Below, one piece after another: positions 1 through 8,300 of a stretch of DNA of 10,898 bases (positions are counted from its first letter, which is position 1; each line of letters begins with the position of its first letter). The notes under the pieces were generated by a model. It did not search any database and was not told the origin of the DNA. It was given only the letters and a program-made list of their open reading frames with translations. Where the stretch lies: contig JAADJD010000016.1 in the NCBI GenBank assembly GCA_013150955.1, forward strand, positions 1 through 10,898, given 5' to 3'. This DNA comes from Calditrichota bacterium. GTDB taxonomy: Bacteria; Calditrichota; Calditrichia; RBG-13-44-9; J042. Both the position numbers and the translations under genes were made by a program.

Positions 1-204
1 CGCGAATCACGCGAATGAAACCCAAAAATATCAATAAAATCGCGAATAAACCTCGAAACGAATTTTCATCCAGATCTGATCTAATGTATTTTTTTATTTT
101 TATTTGTGTTGATTCGTGTAATTCGTGGTCTAATGCATAATCTGTGTTTAATCATTTTTATTTGTGTTCTTTCGTGTCATTCGTGGTCTAACGCATCATA
201 TGGG
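1..204. repeat. MITE-like inverted-repeat element, left copy, with a duplicated right end
   Basis: This is a copy of the same non-coding element found at 8740-8904 and 10736-10898. By alignment with the right copy its first ~19 bases lie outside the window. It starts with the CGCGAATCACGCGAAT arm and ends with the opposing arm (ATTCGTGTAATTCGTGG then TCTAATGCATAATCTG, ending at 144). Unlike the other copies, the right arm is present twice in tandem: 97-154 and 155-204 share TTTTTATTTGTGTT, TTCGTGT, ATTCGTGGTCTAA and GCAT at an offset of 58 bases. It contains no open reading frame of note. Its structure suggests a transposase-less element spread by an enzyme encoded elsewhere; the mobility is inference. 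Confidence 0.7.
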
Positions 205-205
205 T

Positions 206-379
206 TCAAAACCCCTCCCTCTCCTCCCTCCCCTGAATGATCAAAAGCACGATATGGCCCACCAAGACCTGGATGAATCCAATCGGGCTCAGAATGACGC
301 TGGCAATCAATAAATACCCCACCACATTATTCACTTTCACCAGAAATTTTAGATGTTCCATTTCCATAATCTCTATCAT
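206..379 (-). CDS. possible small membrane protein (57 aa), unrecognised
   Basis: Reading the minus strand from ATG at 379 to TGA at 206 gives a 57-residue protein starting MIEIMEMEHLKFLVKV. A hydrophobic middle (about residues 19-32 and 34-48, split by a Ser-Pro-Ile-Gly turn) could form a membrane hairpin, and the tail GREEREGF is charged. The amino acid make-up looks protein-like. I see no Shine-Dalgarno motif; Met5 and Met7 are alternative starts. The frame stays open upstream to 434 without another usual start codon, so this could also be the remaining 3' end of a longer gene. The stop codon lies right at the edge of the left MITE-like element, so the C-terminus may have been altered by the insertion. 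It follows the operon on the same strand, 136 bases after the response regulator stop. I do not recognise the family and assign no function. Confidence 0.35.
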   Translation of the reverse strand: MIEIMEMEHLKFLVKVNNVVGYLLIASVILSPIGFIQVLVGHIVLLIIQGREEREGF

Positions 380-514
380 TTCTAAAAGATGTTCACAACA
401 AAAATGCCAGAAGGGATAATCACCTGTTTTTACTGGGATTACGCTTATAAAGGTAGGCGGGGAATTTTAAAAACTGTCAAATTTATTTTACACTATGCGG
501 GGAAAGAATCTCAG

Positions 515-1843
515 CTATTTCTCTGAAACGCTGATCCCATATTCACGGATAATTTTCTGCAGCATCTGACGGGATAACCCAATGGCTTTCGATGCCCGGG
601 TAATGTTTCCATCGTGCTGAACCAGGGCTTTCCGGATATAATTCACCATGAAGCGACGTCGTGCTTCGTCGTAAGGTTCCAGCTCCTCCCCATCCAGCTT
701 ACGCTTTAACATAAAATCCGAAGCATGAATCAAACGCCCGTCGCTGGCAACAACTGCCTGTTCAATCGCGTTTTTCAATTCTCGTACGTTGCCTGGCCAG
801 TGGTAATTTTTTAATACCAGAAGCGCATCTTTACTGAATTCTTTCTTCCCAATGCCGTTGCGTTTACAACTATCTTCCAGAAAATGATGGCATAAGGGCA
901 AAATGTCGTCCGGGCGTTCACGCAGGGGCGGCACATGAAACGGATACACCGCCAATCGATAGTACAGATCTTCCCGAAACTGCTTATTCTCCACCAGTTT
1001 TTCCAGATTACTGCGGGTCGCGCTAATGATCCGCACATCGATGGGGATCGATTTATTGCTGCCCAACCGCTCCACGACCAGATCCTGGGTAATCCGCAGG
1101 AGCTTTGCCTGCGCGGAAAGCGAAAGCTCTTCCACCTCATCCAGGAACAGCGTGCCCCCATTGGCAGCCTCGAATTTGCCAATCCGGCGAAAGCGGGCAT
1201 CGGTAAACGCCCCGGCTTCATGCCCGAAAAATTCGCTTTCAAACAATGTATCCGGGATCGCCGCACAATTGACGGCTACAAAAGGCCCGTTCTTCCGGGC
1301 ACTGTGAGCATGGATGTAACGAGCAAATTCTTCTTTTCCCACCCCACTTTCGCCAGTGATTAAAATGAAACAATTTGCTTGTGCCAGTTTCCGCGCCTCT
1401 TTTAATTTCTTTTTACTCAGGGGATCAAACACCAGAAGCTGATCATTTCCATTCCGACGGCCGTGATTTTCTACCTGACGTTGTGCCAACAGATTCTCAA
1501 TGGCGGTCTTCAAGATGTCCAGATCTTCCGATTTGATAAAAAAGTCATCCGCACCCAGTTCCAGCGCTTCCCGAAAAATCAGGTGGGAATCCCAATTGGT
1601 CACAATAATGATCGGAAGCTCGGGATACCGTGCTTTGATGTCCGGCAGTGCCTGTAACCCTTCCTTTTCTGAGTTCAATCGAATGTCCAGCAATAAAACA
1701 TCCGGCTGGAATTCGTCCATCTGTTTAAAACCATCGTCCAGGGTCAGCGCAGTGGCCACCTGATAATGCTGGCTTAGCATACTGCGATACATGCGCAAAA
1801 ACATTTCATCGTCATCGATCATCAGTAAACGGATCTTATCCAT
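515..1843 (-). CDS. sigma-54-dependent response regulator (NtrC/AtoC type)
   Basis: This 442-residue protein is a full-length NtrC-type activator, cytoplasmic, expected to be phosphorylated by the adjacent kinase and to drive open-complex formation at sigma-54 promoters using ATP. The receiver is at about 4-120 (acidic cluster D10-D12, phosphoacceptor D53 in LLLDIRL, T82, K104). The AAA+ domain is at about 135-365: Walker A GESGVGKE at 164-171, sigma-54 contact loop GAFTDA at 211-216, Walker B TLFLDE with D235-E236, the NxREDLYYRL region near 288-297, and WPGNVREL at 349-356. A Fis-type helix-turn-helix lies at about 400-436 (GNITRASKAIGLSRQMLQK). The contact loop is GAFTDA rather than the textbook GAFTGA. 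The start overlaps the sensor gene by 8 bases and has AAGGGAG 6 bases upstream. It is the last gene of the operon. Its target promoter was not identified: no -24/-12 site is visible ahead of this operon. Confidence 0.95.
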   Translation of the reverse strand: MDKIRLLMIDDDEMFLRMYRSMLSQHYQVATALTLDDGFKQMDEFQPDVLLLDIRLNSEKEGLQALPDIKARYPELPIIIVTNWDSHLIFREALELGADDFFIKSEDLDILKTAIENLLAQRQVENHGRRNGNDQLLVFDPLSKKKLKEARKLAQANCFILITGESGVGKEEFARYIHAHSARKNGPFVAVNCAAIPDTLFESEFFGHEAGAFTDARFRRIGKFEAANGGTLFLDEVEELSLSAQAKLLRITQDLVVERLGSNKSIPIDVRIISATRSNLEKLVENKQFREDLYYRLAVYPFHVPPLRERPDDILPLCHHFLEDSCKRNGIGKKEFSKDALLVLKNYHWPGNVRELKNAIEQAVVASDGRLIHASDFMLKRKLDGEELEPYDEARRRFMVNYIRKALVQHDGNITRASKAIGLSRQMLQKIIREYGISVSEK

Positions 1844-4800
1844 GAGTGACTCCCTTTAGATATATTCTAAATGTGGTTCCTTTTCCAGGGGCAGATTTCA
1901 GTAATTGAATATTGCCGCCAAATTTTTCCAGTAATTTACGCGCATGGAACAAACCCAATCCGGTTGATTTTTTTGTTGAAAAATGATCCTCAAAAATTCT
2001 GGATTGAATGTGTGGTTTAATTCCCTGTCCATAATCCGTTATGAGAATTTCCACGCCATCCCCGGCGGCCTGGACGTGAACATCCAGTTTCTTCTGGGGC
2101 TGCTCCTTCATGGCCTCCAGCGCATTCTGAAACAAATCTCCCAGCACACGGCTCAATACATCCTCAGGAATAACCACCAGCGGCAGCGTCACACCGGGTG
2201 ATCTTAAAAAGGTTACTTCCGTTAATTCGTGATATCGCCGGAGGGTTTGGGCAATGACCTGAGTAACGTCGCAGGAGACCGCCAATTCCGTTTGCTTCCG
2301 AATGACCAGTAATTCGCTTTTTAAATGCAATAATTGGGCTTTTAATTTGACCAAACGCTTCGGCGATATGTCCTTTATAAAATACAACTGCTGAAGTTGA
2401 TGTTCAATAGTTTTTAATAACCGAATGGCCTGACGGGCACTCTCCCGGGTGGTCTTCAATTTAACGGCCATTTTCAACACGGAATGAATAAAGGGCACGG
2501 TAAACATCCGGAAATAATTCACTTCTTTCAGAAACTCGCGCAAAACATCGGGATTGTCTCCATCTTTGATGTTGCTGCAGAAAAAAATCAAATGGTTAAT
2601 CTGCACCAATCCATTCCTGCTGTGATGAAACTGGCGAAACAGGTCGAACAATTCGAATTTAAATTCGCTGCCGAATTTGTAGCTGGTGTATTTTTCAATC
2701 ACATAATAGGCAATGCCGCCGGCTAACAACACGAAATAAAACGGCACCAGCCAGTTCATCTGAGGATCTAAAGTGAACAACAGGATGTCCAACAAAAGAT
2801 AAGTCGAAAATAAAATGGTGTTAAAAAACAGAACATGCATGACCGGCCAGAAGGATAAATACCGGATCAAGACATTGAACAACAGGAAAACCACCATGAA
2901 GGCCAAAAAGCGATAAATATGAATGCGCTTATTTTCCCGGAAAATCCACTCCTTGCCAGCGGTTATCAGCGTGTGCCATAATTGATTTACTCCAGTGACT
3001 TCCAGAATCTGATAGGTACGTCCGGGACGAAGATTAAAAGCGCGAACGATTCGGCCATTGGGAAAAAGCACCTCCACATTGTAGAGACGATCCTTCCGGA
3101 CACCAAAATACGCCTGCGGGTATTTGTAGGCATTGTATCCCGTGTGGCTTCGCAGGTAACGCATTCCGGCAAATCGCTGGCCATCCCCCACGGTATCCCT
3201 TTCAAATAATCGTACCGTACATCCCAGCCCATCGCGATTGTTTTGAGCACCACCCTGGACTTGAATAATCAGGTAGGCCGGATCTTCCATTGTGTTGATG
3301 TACATCCGATCGGAACCGATCAAGTAATTGGCCATGGCCACATCCAGATCCCCGTCCCGATCCAGATCGATCACTGCCGTGGCGGTGGTGTAAGACAATT
3401 CATTATTAATGAAGGTTGTGGAATCAATCTGAAAACGTTCACCGTTGAGATTCCAGAAAATGTAGTTTTTCCCCAGCGTTCCCAGCACCAGATCCAGATC
3501 CCCATCCGCATCCAGATCACCCCAATCTCCTCCGTATGCCATAAAGCGGTAATGCACTCCTTTTTCCCGGGACACGTCCCGGAATCGAAAATTGCCCTCA
3601 TTTTCGAACAATTTCAAACGGCGGTTTCGATTGGCCAGCAGGATGTCCAGATCGCCGTCGTTATCAAAATCAGCAAAGGAAACCGACTGGGTAAAGAAGA
3701 AGGGATTTCGGGTCAGCTGAGGAGATCGTTGACTGCGTTCCTCAAAAATGGGCAGTCGATTGGAATCCAGTCCCACATTTTCAAAATAACGAATCGGCCC
3801 ATAGATGCTGTAGAGCACCACATCCGCATCGGCATCCCCGTCCAGATCGGCAAATGCGGGAAGATAGGAGCGAAACTGGCGGGATAGCGCCATGCTTTCC
3901 GATACATCCTCGAACCGAAGGAACCCACGATTTCGAATAAAATAATTGTGCCCCAGTTCGTTTCCCAGCACCATATCCAGCAACCCATCCTGATCAAAAT
4001 CCACAAATTCAATCTGGGTAATGCGCGTGGTGATGCTTAAACCCACCTCCCGGGTGATATTGCGGAATTGATCCGATCCCACATTCTCAAAAAACTGGGT
4101 CTGACCATTCAGACTAAACAACACGGCATCCCGATCACCGTCATTATCCAGATCGGCAAATCCCAAGCCCCCATCAAAAATCCCTCGCTGGCGTTCGTAT
4201 TCCAGCAATCCGGTTTTAAAAATAATGTCATCAACCTGATAGATTTGAATCCCGCCAACTTGCCGAATATTAACGGTGTGGAATTGATTGATGCGGTCAG
4301 GGATGGACAGGTAAATCAGGGTTTTTCCTTCATCGTTTATATAAAAACTCATCCCCAGTGTTCGATTATTTCCCATTGGGAAACTTTCAAAAAACGGTTT
4401 TACGTCAGATAAAGGCCTTCCCAGATCGGACGATCCATAATAAAACATCTGGTTATTGTAAAGGATCAGGTATCCAGATGAGACGGGCATGATTTTAGCA
4501 AATTTAGGGAAATCAAACAGTTTGAGCGGTTGGCCGTCATACCCGATTTTCCAGAATGCGCCCCCCTCCCAGAAATAGAACCTCTTTTCGTCCCGATTCA
4601 AAATGAAGGGCAATTTTATGTAATCTGTTTTAATCTGAAACAACAATCGGAGGGTGTCATTCTGGAAGCGGTAAACCATTCCCTTATTGGAAACGATCAA
4701 TCCCGAATCGGGGTGCCAGATGTACCCTGTGTATGCCCTTCTGGGGATTTTTGCGATTTTTTCCCAATTCCCATGTGCATATTTAAGAACATAGGTCTCA

Positions 4801-5363
4801 TTCAGGTCAACCTGCTCACTGGAACCAATCACATACAGGGTATTGGGGGAGATCACCCATAATCTGGAATAATTCATGGCTGGCAAACTGGGTAAAATCC
4901 GGGTGGAATCTCCATTAAAATAAATAAAACTCCCCCAGATGCCCACCGCATAAAAACGGAGTGAATCCACAAAATCCACTGTTGTAATTTTGTAGGGTTG
5001 TTTGGCTGCAATAGAGCGCCAGCGGTTCCCATCATAAAAAAGTATGCCGGAATGATAATAATATTCGGTTGGGGAATAGGTGATGACAAATCGGGAAGCA
5101 TCGTACGGGAAAATTTCTCGAACTTCCACGGCTTCCTTTAAGGGAACGTTCACCCGCTTCCACCCCGCTCCCGTCCAGCGATAAAAATCCTTATCGCTTT
5201 GCAAAAAGATGGTAGACGGGTTTCGATAAATCACTCGGTGAATGGATACCGTATCCAGTTCCGGAAAGTAGCGTAAATCATTCAAATGAATGGCCCGACC
5301 GGGGGGCACGCCCCAGAATCCCAAAACAAAAATAACCATGCTGAACACGAAAGCCCTGACCAT
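1836..5363 (-). CDS. membrane sensor histidine kinase with large exported VCBS/FG-GAP and ASPIC-like sensor region
   Basis: This 1175-residue protein is a probable transmembrane sensor kinase for the following response regulator. Residues 1-24 look like a signal peptide (hydrophobic stretch, then PPGRA). Residues ~25-390 are rich in short Tyr/Trp/Gly strands and look propeller-like. About 395-690 contain six calcium-type loops of the form DxDxDGxxD, the first at D404 (DLDNDGDRD) and the last at D666 (DLDRDGDLD). About 695-790 resemble an ASPIC/UnbV domain (NRDGLG at 709-714, GRTYQILE ending at 788). Membrane helices lie at about 819-833, 839-863 and 871-889; three helices after an exported N-terminus put the C-terminus in the cytoplasm. 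The kinase core has an N-box at N1080 (FQNALEAM), G1 box DYGQGI at 1110-1115, and G2 box TGLGLFHA with G1135 and G1137. There is no standard HisKA H-box; the likely phosphoacceptor is H913 or H914 in QFHHSRN. The start abuts the upstream stop (TAAATG) and has GAGGGAG 6 bases away. The ligand is unknown. Confidence 0.9.
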   Translation of the reverse strand: MVRAFVFSMVIFVLGFWGVPPGRAIHLNDLRYFPELDTVSIHRVIYRNPSTIFLQSDKDFYRWTGAGWKRVNVPLKEAVEVREIFPYDASRFVITYSPTEYYYHSGILFYDGNRWRSIAAKQPYKITTVDFVDSLRFYAVGIWGSFIYFNGDSTRILPSLPAMNYSRLWVISPNTLYVIGSSEQVDLNETYVLKYAHGNWEKIAKIPRRAYTGYIWHPDSGLIVSNKGMVYRFQNDTLRLLFQIKTDYIKLPFILNRDEKRFYFWEGGAFWKIGYDGQPLKLFDFPKFAKIMPVSSGYLILYNNQMFYYGSSDLGRPLSDVKPFFESFPMGNNRTLGMSFYINDEGKTLIYLSIPDRINQFHTVNIRQVGGIQIYQVDDIIFKTGLLEYERQRGIFDGGLGFADLDNDGDRDAVLFSLNGQTQFFENVGSDQFRNITREVGLSITTRITQIEFVDFDQDGLLDMVLGNELGHNYFIRNRGFLRFEDVSESMALSRQFRSYLPAFADLDGDADADVVLYSIYGPIRYFENVGLDSNRLPIFEERSQRSPQLTRNPFFFTQSVSFADFDNDGDLDILLANRNRRLKLFENEGNFRFRDVSREKGVHYRFMAYGGDWGDLDADGDLDLVLGTLGKNYIFWNLNGERFQIDSTTFINNELSYTTATAVIDLDRDGDLDVAMANYLIGSDRMYINTMEDPAYLIIQVQGGAQNNRDGLGCTVRLFERDTVGDGQRFAGMRYLRSHTGYNAYKYPQAYFGVRKDRLYNVEVLFPNGRIVRAFNLRPGRTYQILEVTGVNQLWHTLITAGKEWIFRENKRIHIYRFLAFMVVFLLFNVLIRYLSFWPVMHVLFFNTILFSTYLLLDILLFTLDPQMNWLVPFYFVLLAGGIAYYVIEKYTSYKFGSEFKFELFDLFRQFHHSRNGLVQINHLIFFCSNIKDGDNPDVLREFLKEVNYFRMFTVPFIHSVLKMAVKLKTTRESARQAIRLLKTIEHQLQQLYFIKDISPKRLVKLKAQLLHLKSELLVIRKQTELAVSCDVTQVIAQTLRRYHELTEVTFLRSPGVTLPLVVIPEDVLSRVLGDLFQNALEAMKEQPQKKLDVHVQAAGDGVEILITDYGQGIKPHIQSRIFEDHFSTKKSTGLGLFHARKLLEKFGGNIQLLKSAPGKGTTFRIYLKGVTHG
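1850..1856 (-). promoter_or_regulatory. Shine-Dalgarno site for the response regulator gene
   Basis: On the minus strand AAGGGAG lies inside the 3' end of the kinase gene, 6 bases before the ATG at 1843. It fixes the 442-residue start and, with the 8-base overlap, points to translational coupling with the kinase. Confidence 0.75.
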
Positions 5364-8300
5364 TTACGGCTCCCTCACTACCGATATCTGTGGGCTTTTG
5401 AGCCGATCACCGGCATCAAAGCGGGTTAGCCAGAAATAATTCCCCCAGAAGGCTGGCGATATTCCCTTGCGAATATAATCCATCTGCACATCCTGAATGG
5501 CCGCTCCGATGTCCCCGTCTTTTAACCGCGCATAAAAACGGGCGTTAAAATCCGCCGCAAACGGATCCGGCAACACCAGTGGTGAAACCAGCACATTTTC
5601 AGCGCCCTTTTGTAAAAACTGCACTGCAAAATTGGATTGCAATGCCATAGTCCCCCTACCCGCTGCGGCGGGCATCTCAATTTGACGGCACACGCTCAGG
5701 TTTACCAGAAAGGCATTCACCGTCAACGGTTCCAGTTCATACAGATACACATAGCCGTCATTCATGGCGTCCGATCGAAATTTTAAGTAAGAGAAGATGG
5801 GCTGATAGGCACTGAACTGACCATGAGTGGCCAGGTGAATCACCCGCGCCGCTGCCAGTTGCCGTTTGAAACGGGATTCCGTGGCCGCCTCCCGCACGTA
5901 AACCGCCACCTCATTCTGAAAATGACGCGCTGCCTGCTGGACTTCTTTTCCTGAATGGGGCATTTCCTCCGGGAAGGGCGCCATCCCCAAAAAATCAACC
6001 ATTTTTGCCGGCAGCTTCCGTTCTTTTGAAATTACAGGCACGCTGTATCGGATTTCATAAATCTCTGTTAAATACTGCCTCCCGTCGTAAGCCATATTCC
6101 AGGGAAGAAAAGCCAGTCCATCTTCCAGCGCAATCTCAATTTCCTGCACCTGCCGGGATCGCAACCATTGATCCACCGGGGCGATGAACGCCTGATAAAA
6201 TTCCTGTAGGTGATGGGTCTTCAGCCGATGTGAATTCTCTTGTAGATCATTCTCCATCAGAGCCTTCCAGAAAGCCACCCGCTGGTAAATCCGGGAAGCC
6301 GGTGTTGCAATCAGGATGGCAACGGTCTCTTCCGCTGTTTGAACCAGGTAAAGCAGGGTATCCGGGAAAATCAGGGGCACAACCATCGCCTGTGCCGGCG
6401 CAAATTGTGGAAGAAAATCCCCGGCCTTTTGCGGTGAAAACGCCTTTTCGGAACGGGCAAGAAGCTGGATATAGGCCCATTTTTCTTCCAGTTGCTTTTT
6501 AATGAACTGCAGGCGGCGGTTGACTACCGAGCGTCCCCGAACCGAGAGATTCTCATTCTGCAATAATTGCTGCAGAGCCCCAAGCTGTCGATTCAACATC
6601 CAGATGGATTGCCACACCTCGTCTGGCGGAGCCTCTGGACGAACCGTCGCGGTGTAGAAAACCGAAGCGTACTTCAAATAAGCACGAATGGCATCTTCAA
6701 GTTTTCCCTGTCGGTACCAGAAATAAACATATTTCTTATAAAATGTGCGCATTTGCTGGAATAGTTCATCGGGAGACGGGGTGATGGTGGCATAAGAAGC
6801 ATAGGCAGCAGTGAGTGCCAACCCGGACTGGAAAATGGACGTTAATTCAGACCAACGCTCTTGCTTCAGGTACAGATCGCTCAGAAAATTGTACACTTCA
6901 AATAGCAGCAATGGGGCTCCCTGCGCCTCAGCCTGTTTCCGCGCCTGCTGCCCATACTTTTCTGCACGGGGCCAGTCCTTTTCCTGAAGAGCCAGTTCTC
7001 CCAGCAGGATCAAAGCCTTTAACCGATATTGTGGTAAGGCATCTTCCTCCAATTCATTCAGAAGCCGGTTCAAATATATCCGGGCCGTGTCCGGTTGCTG
7101 TTGAGCAATGGCCAGCCGTCCTTTTAATATCCAGAAATTCACTATTCCCGGGAAAAAACGAATCCGCTGCACCATTCGTTGATACCGGGTTAAGTAAGTC
7201 TGAGCCTTTGAATATTGTTCGATCTTCTCATACAGCACAATCAATTGATAAAGGGTTTGAATGTGATCCAGGTGGTTGTCGGTAAACGCACTCATTTCCA
7301 GCGATTGCTGGCATAGCGCTTCGGCCTGGGCGTATAATCCCATCTTCTCATAAATCATGGCAATTTGTCCCAGTGTGCTGCTTTTTAATTGCACGTATTG
7401 AATATGATCCTGGAGCTCCAGCGAACGGTTCAGGAAATGCAGCGCCTCGTTCCACAAGCCCATGCGCCAGTAGACTTTACCCAGTCCAAAATAGTCGTAA
7501 CACATGCCGATGGAATCCTGATTGGACTTATCCAGATCCAGGGTTTTCTGTAAATACTCGATGGTTAACTGAAATTTACCCTGGTTAAAGTAAACCATGC
7601 TCAAATTCCAGAAAGCTTTGGCCAGGTTCACTGAATTCCGGTTTTCCCGGGACAGCCGGATGGCTTTCTGGAACTCCGCAATGGCATTGTCATAATCCCC
7701 AATATCCTGGGAGAGGTTGCCCAGATTGATCCACAACATGGCCTGCGCTTCCCGGTCGTGGGTTTTCTGAGCCAGTTGCAGCGCCTGCTGATAATACGCC
7801 CGTGAGGCTTCGAATTCCCCTTCTTCCTTTAACAAGATTCCCAGATTGTTCAGGATGTTGATCTCCAGCTCCGCATATCCCCTGCCCTTCAAATCGTTCC
7901 AGACCTGCAGATAGGCTTCTTTTACGTGAGCTAATTTCCCGGCGTCTTCTCTTGCCAGTACCAGATTGTACCGCGCTTTGAAGGTTAAATATTCAGCAGG
8001 AGTGGTTCGTAGAAGGTCATACGCCGCCTCATAATAATATTCTGCAGAGTCCAGCATACCGCGGTTGTAGCAGGTATTTCCTTTCCCAATCAACCGTTCG
8101 GCCTGCAGGATCTGTTGAAGCAATTCCATCTTTGATTTTACGGCGGGGTGAAGCCTCTCTGGAATCTGACGGTAACACCCCCATGCTTTTCGCCATTCCT
8201 TTTGCGCCATCCAGAAATCGCCGAGCCCTATCTGCGCGGAAGGCCCTTCCCGCAGCAAACGATCCGTCAGAATGCGAAACTGGGCACGATCCAGCAGCTG

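Noticed and set aside
3243-3887. Long plus-strand open frame of 214 codons opposite the sensor kinase
   Set aside because: It is a shadow of the repetitive Asp-rich coding sequence on the minus strand, which has clear domains; this frame shows only low-complexity Ile/Gln/Pro text.
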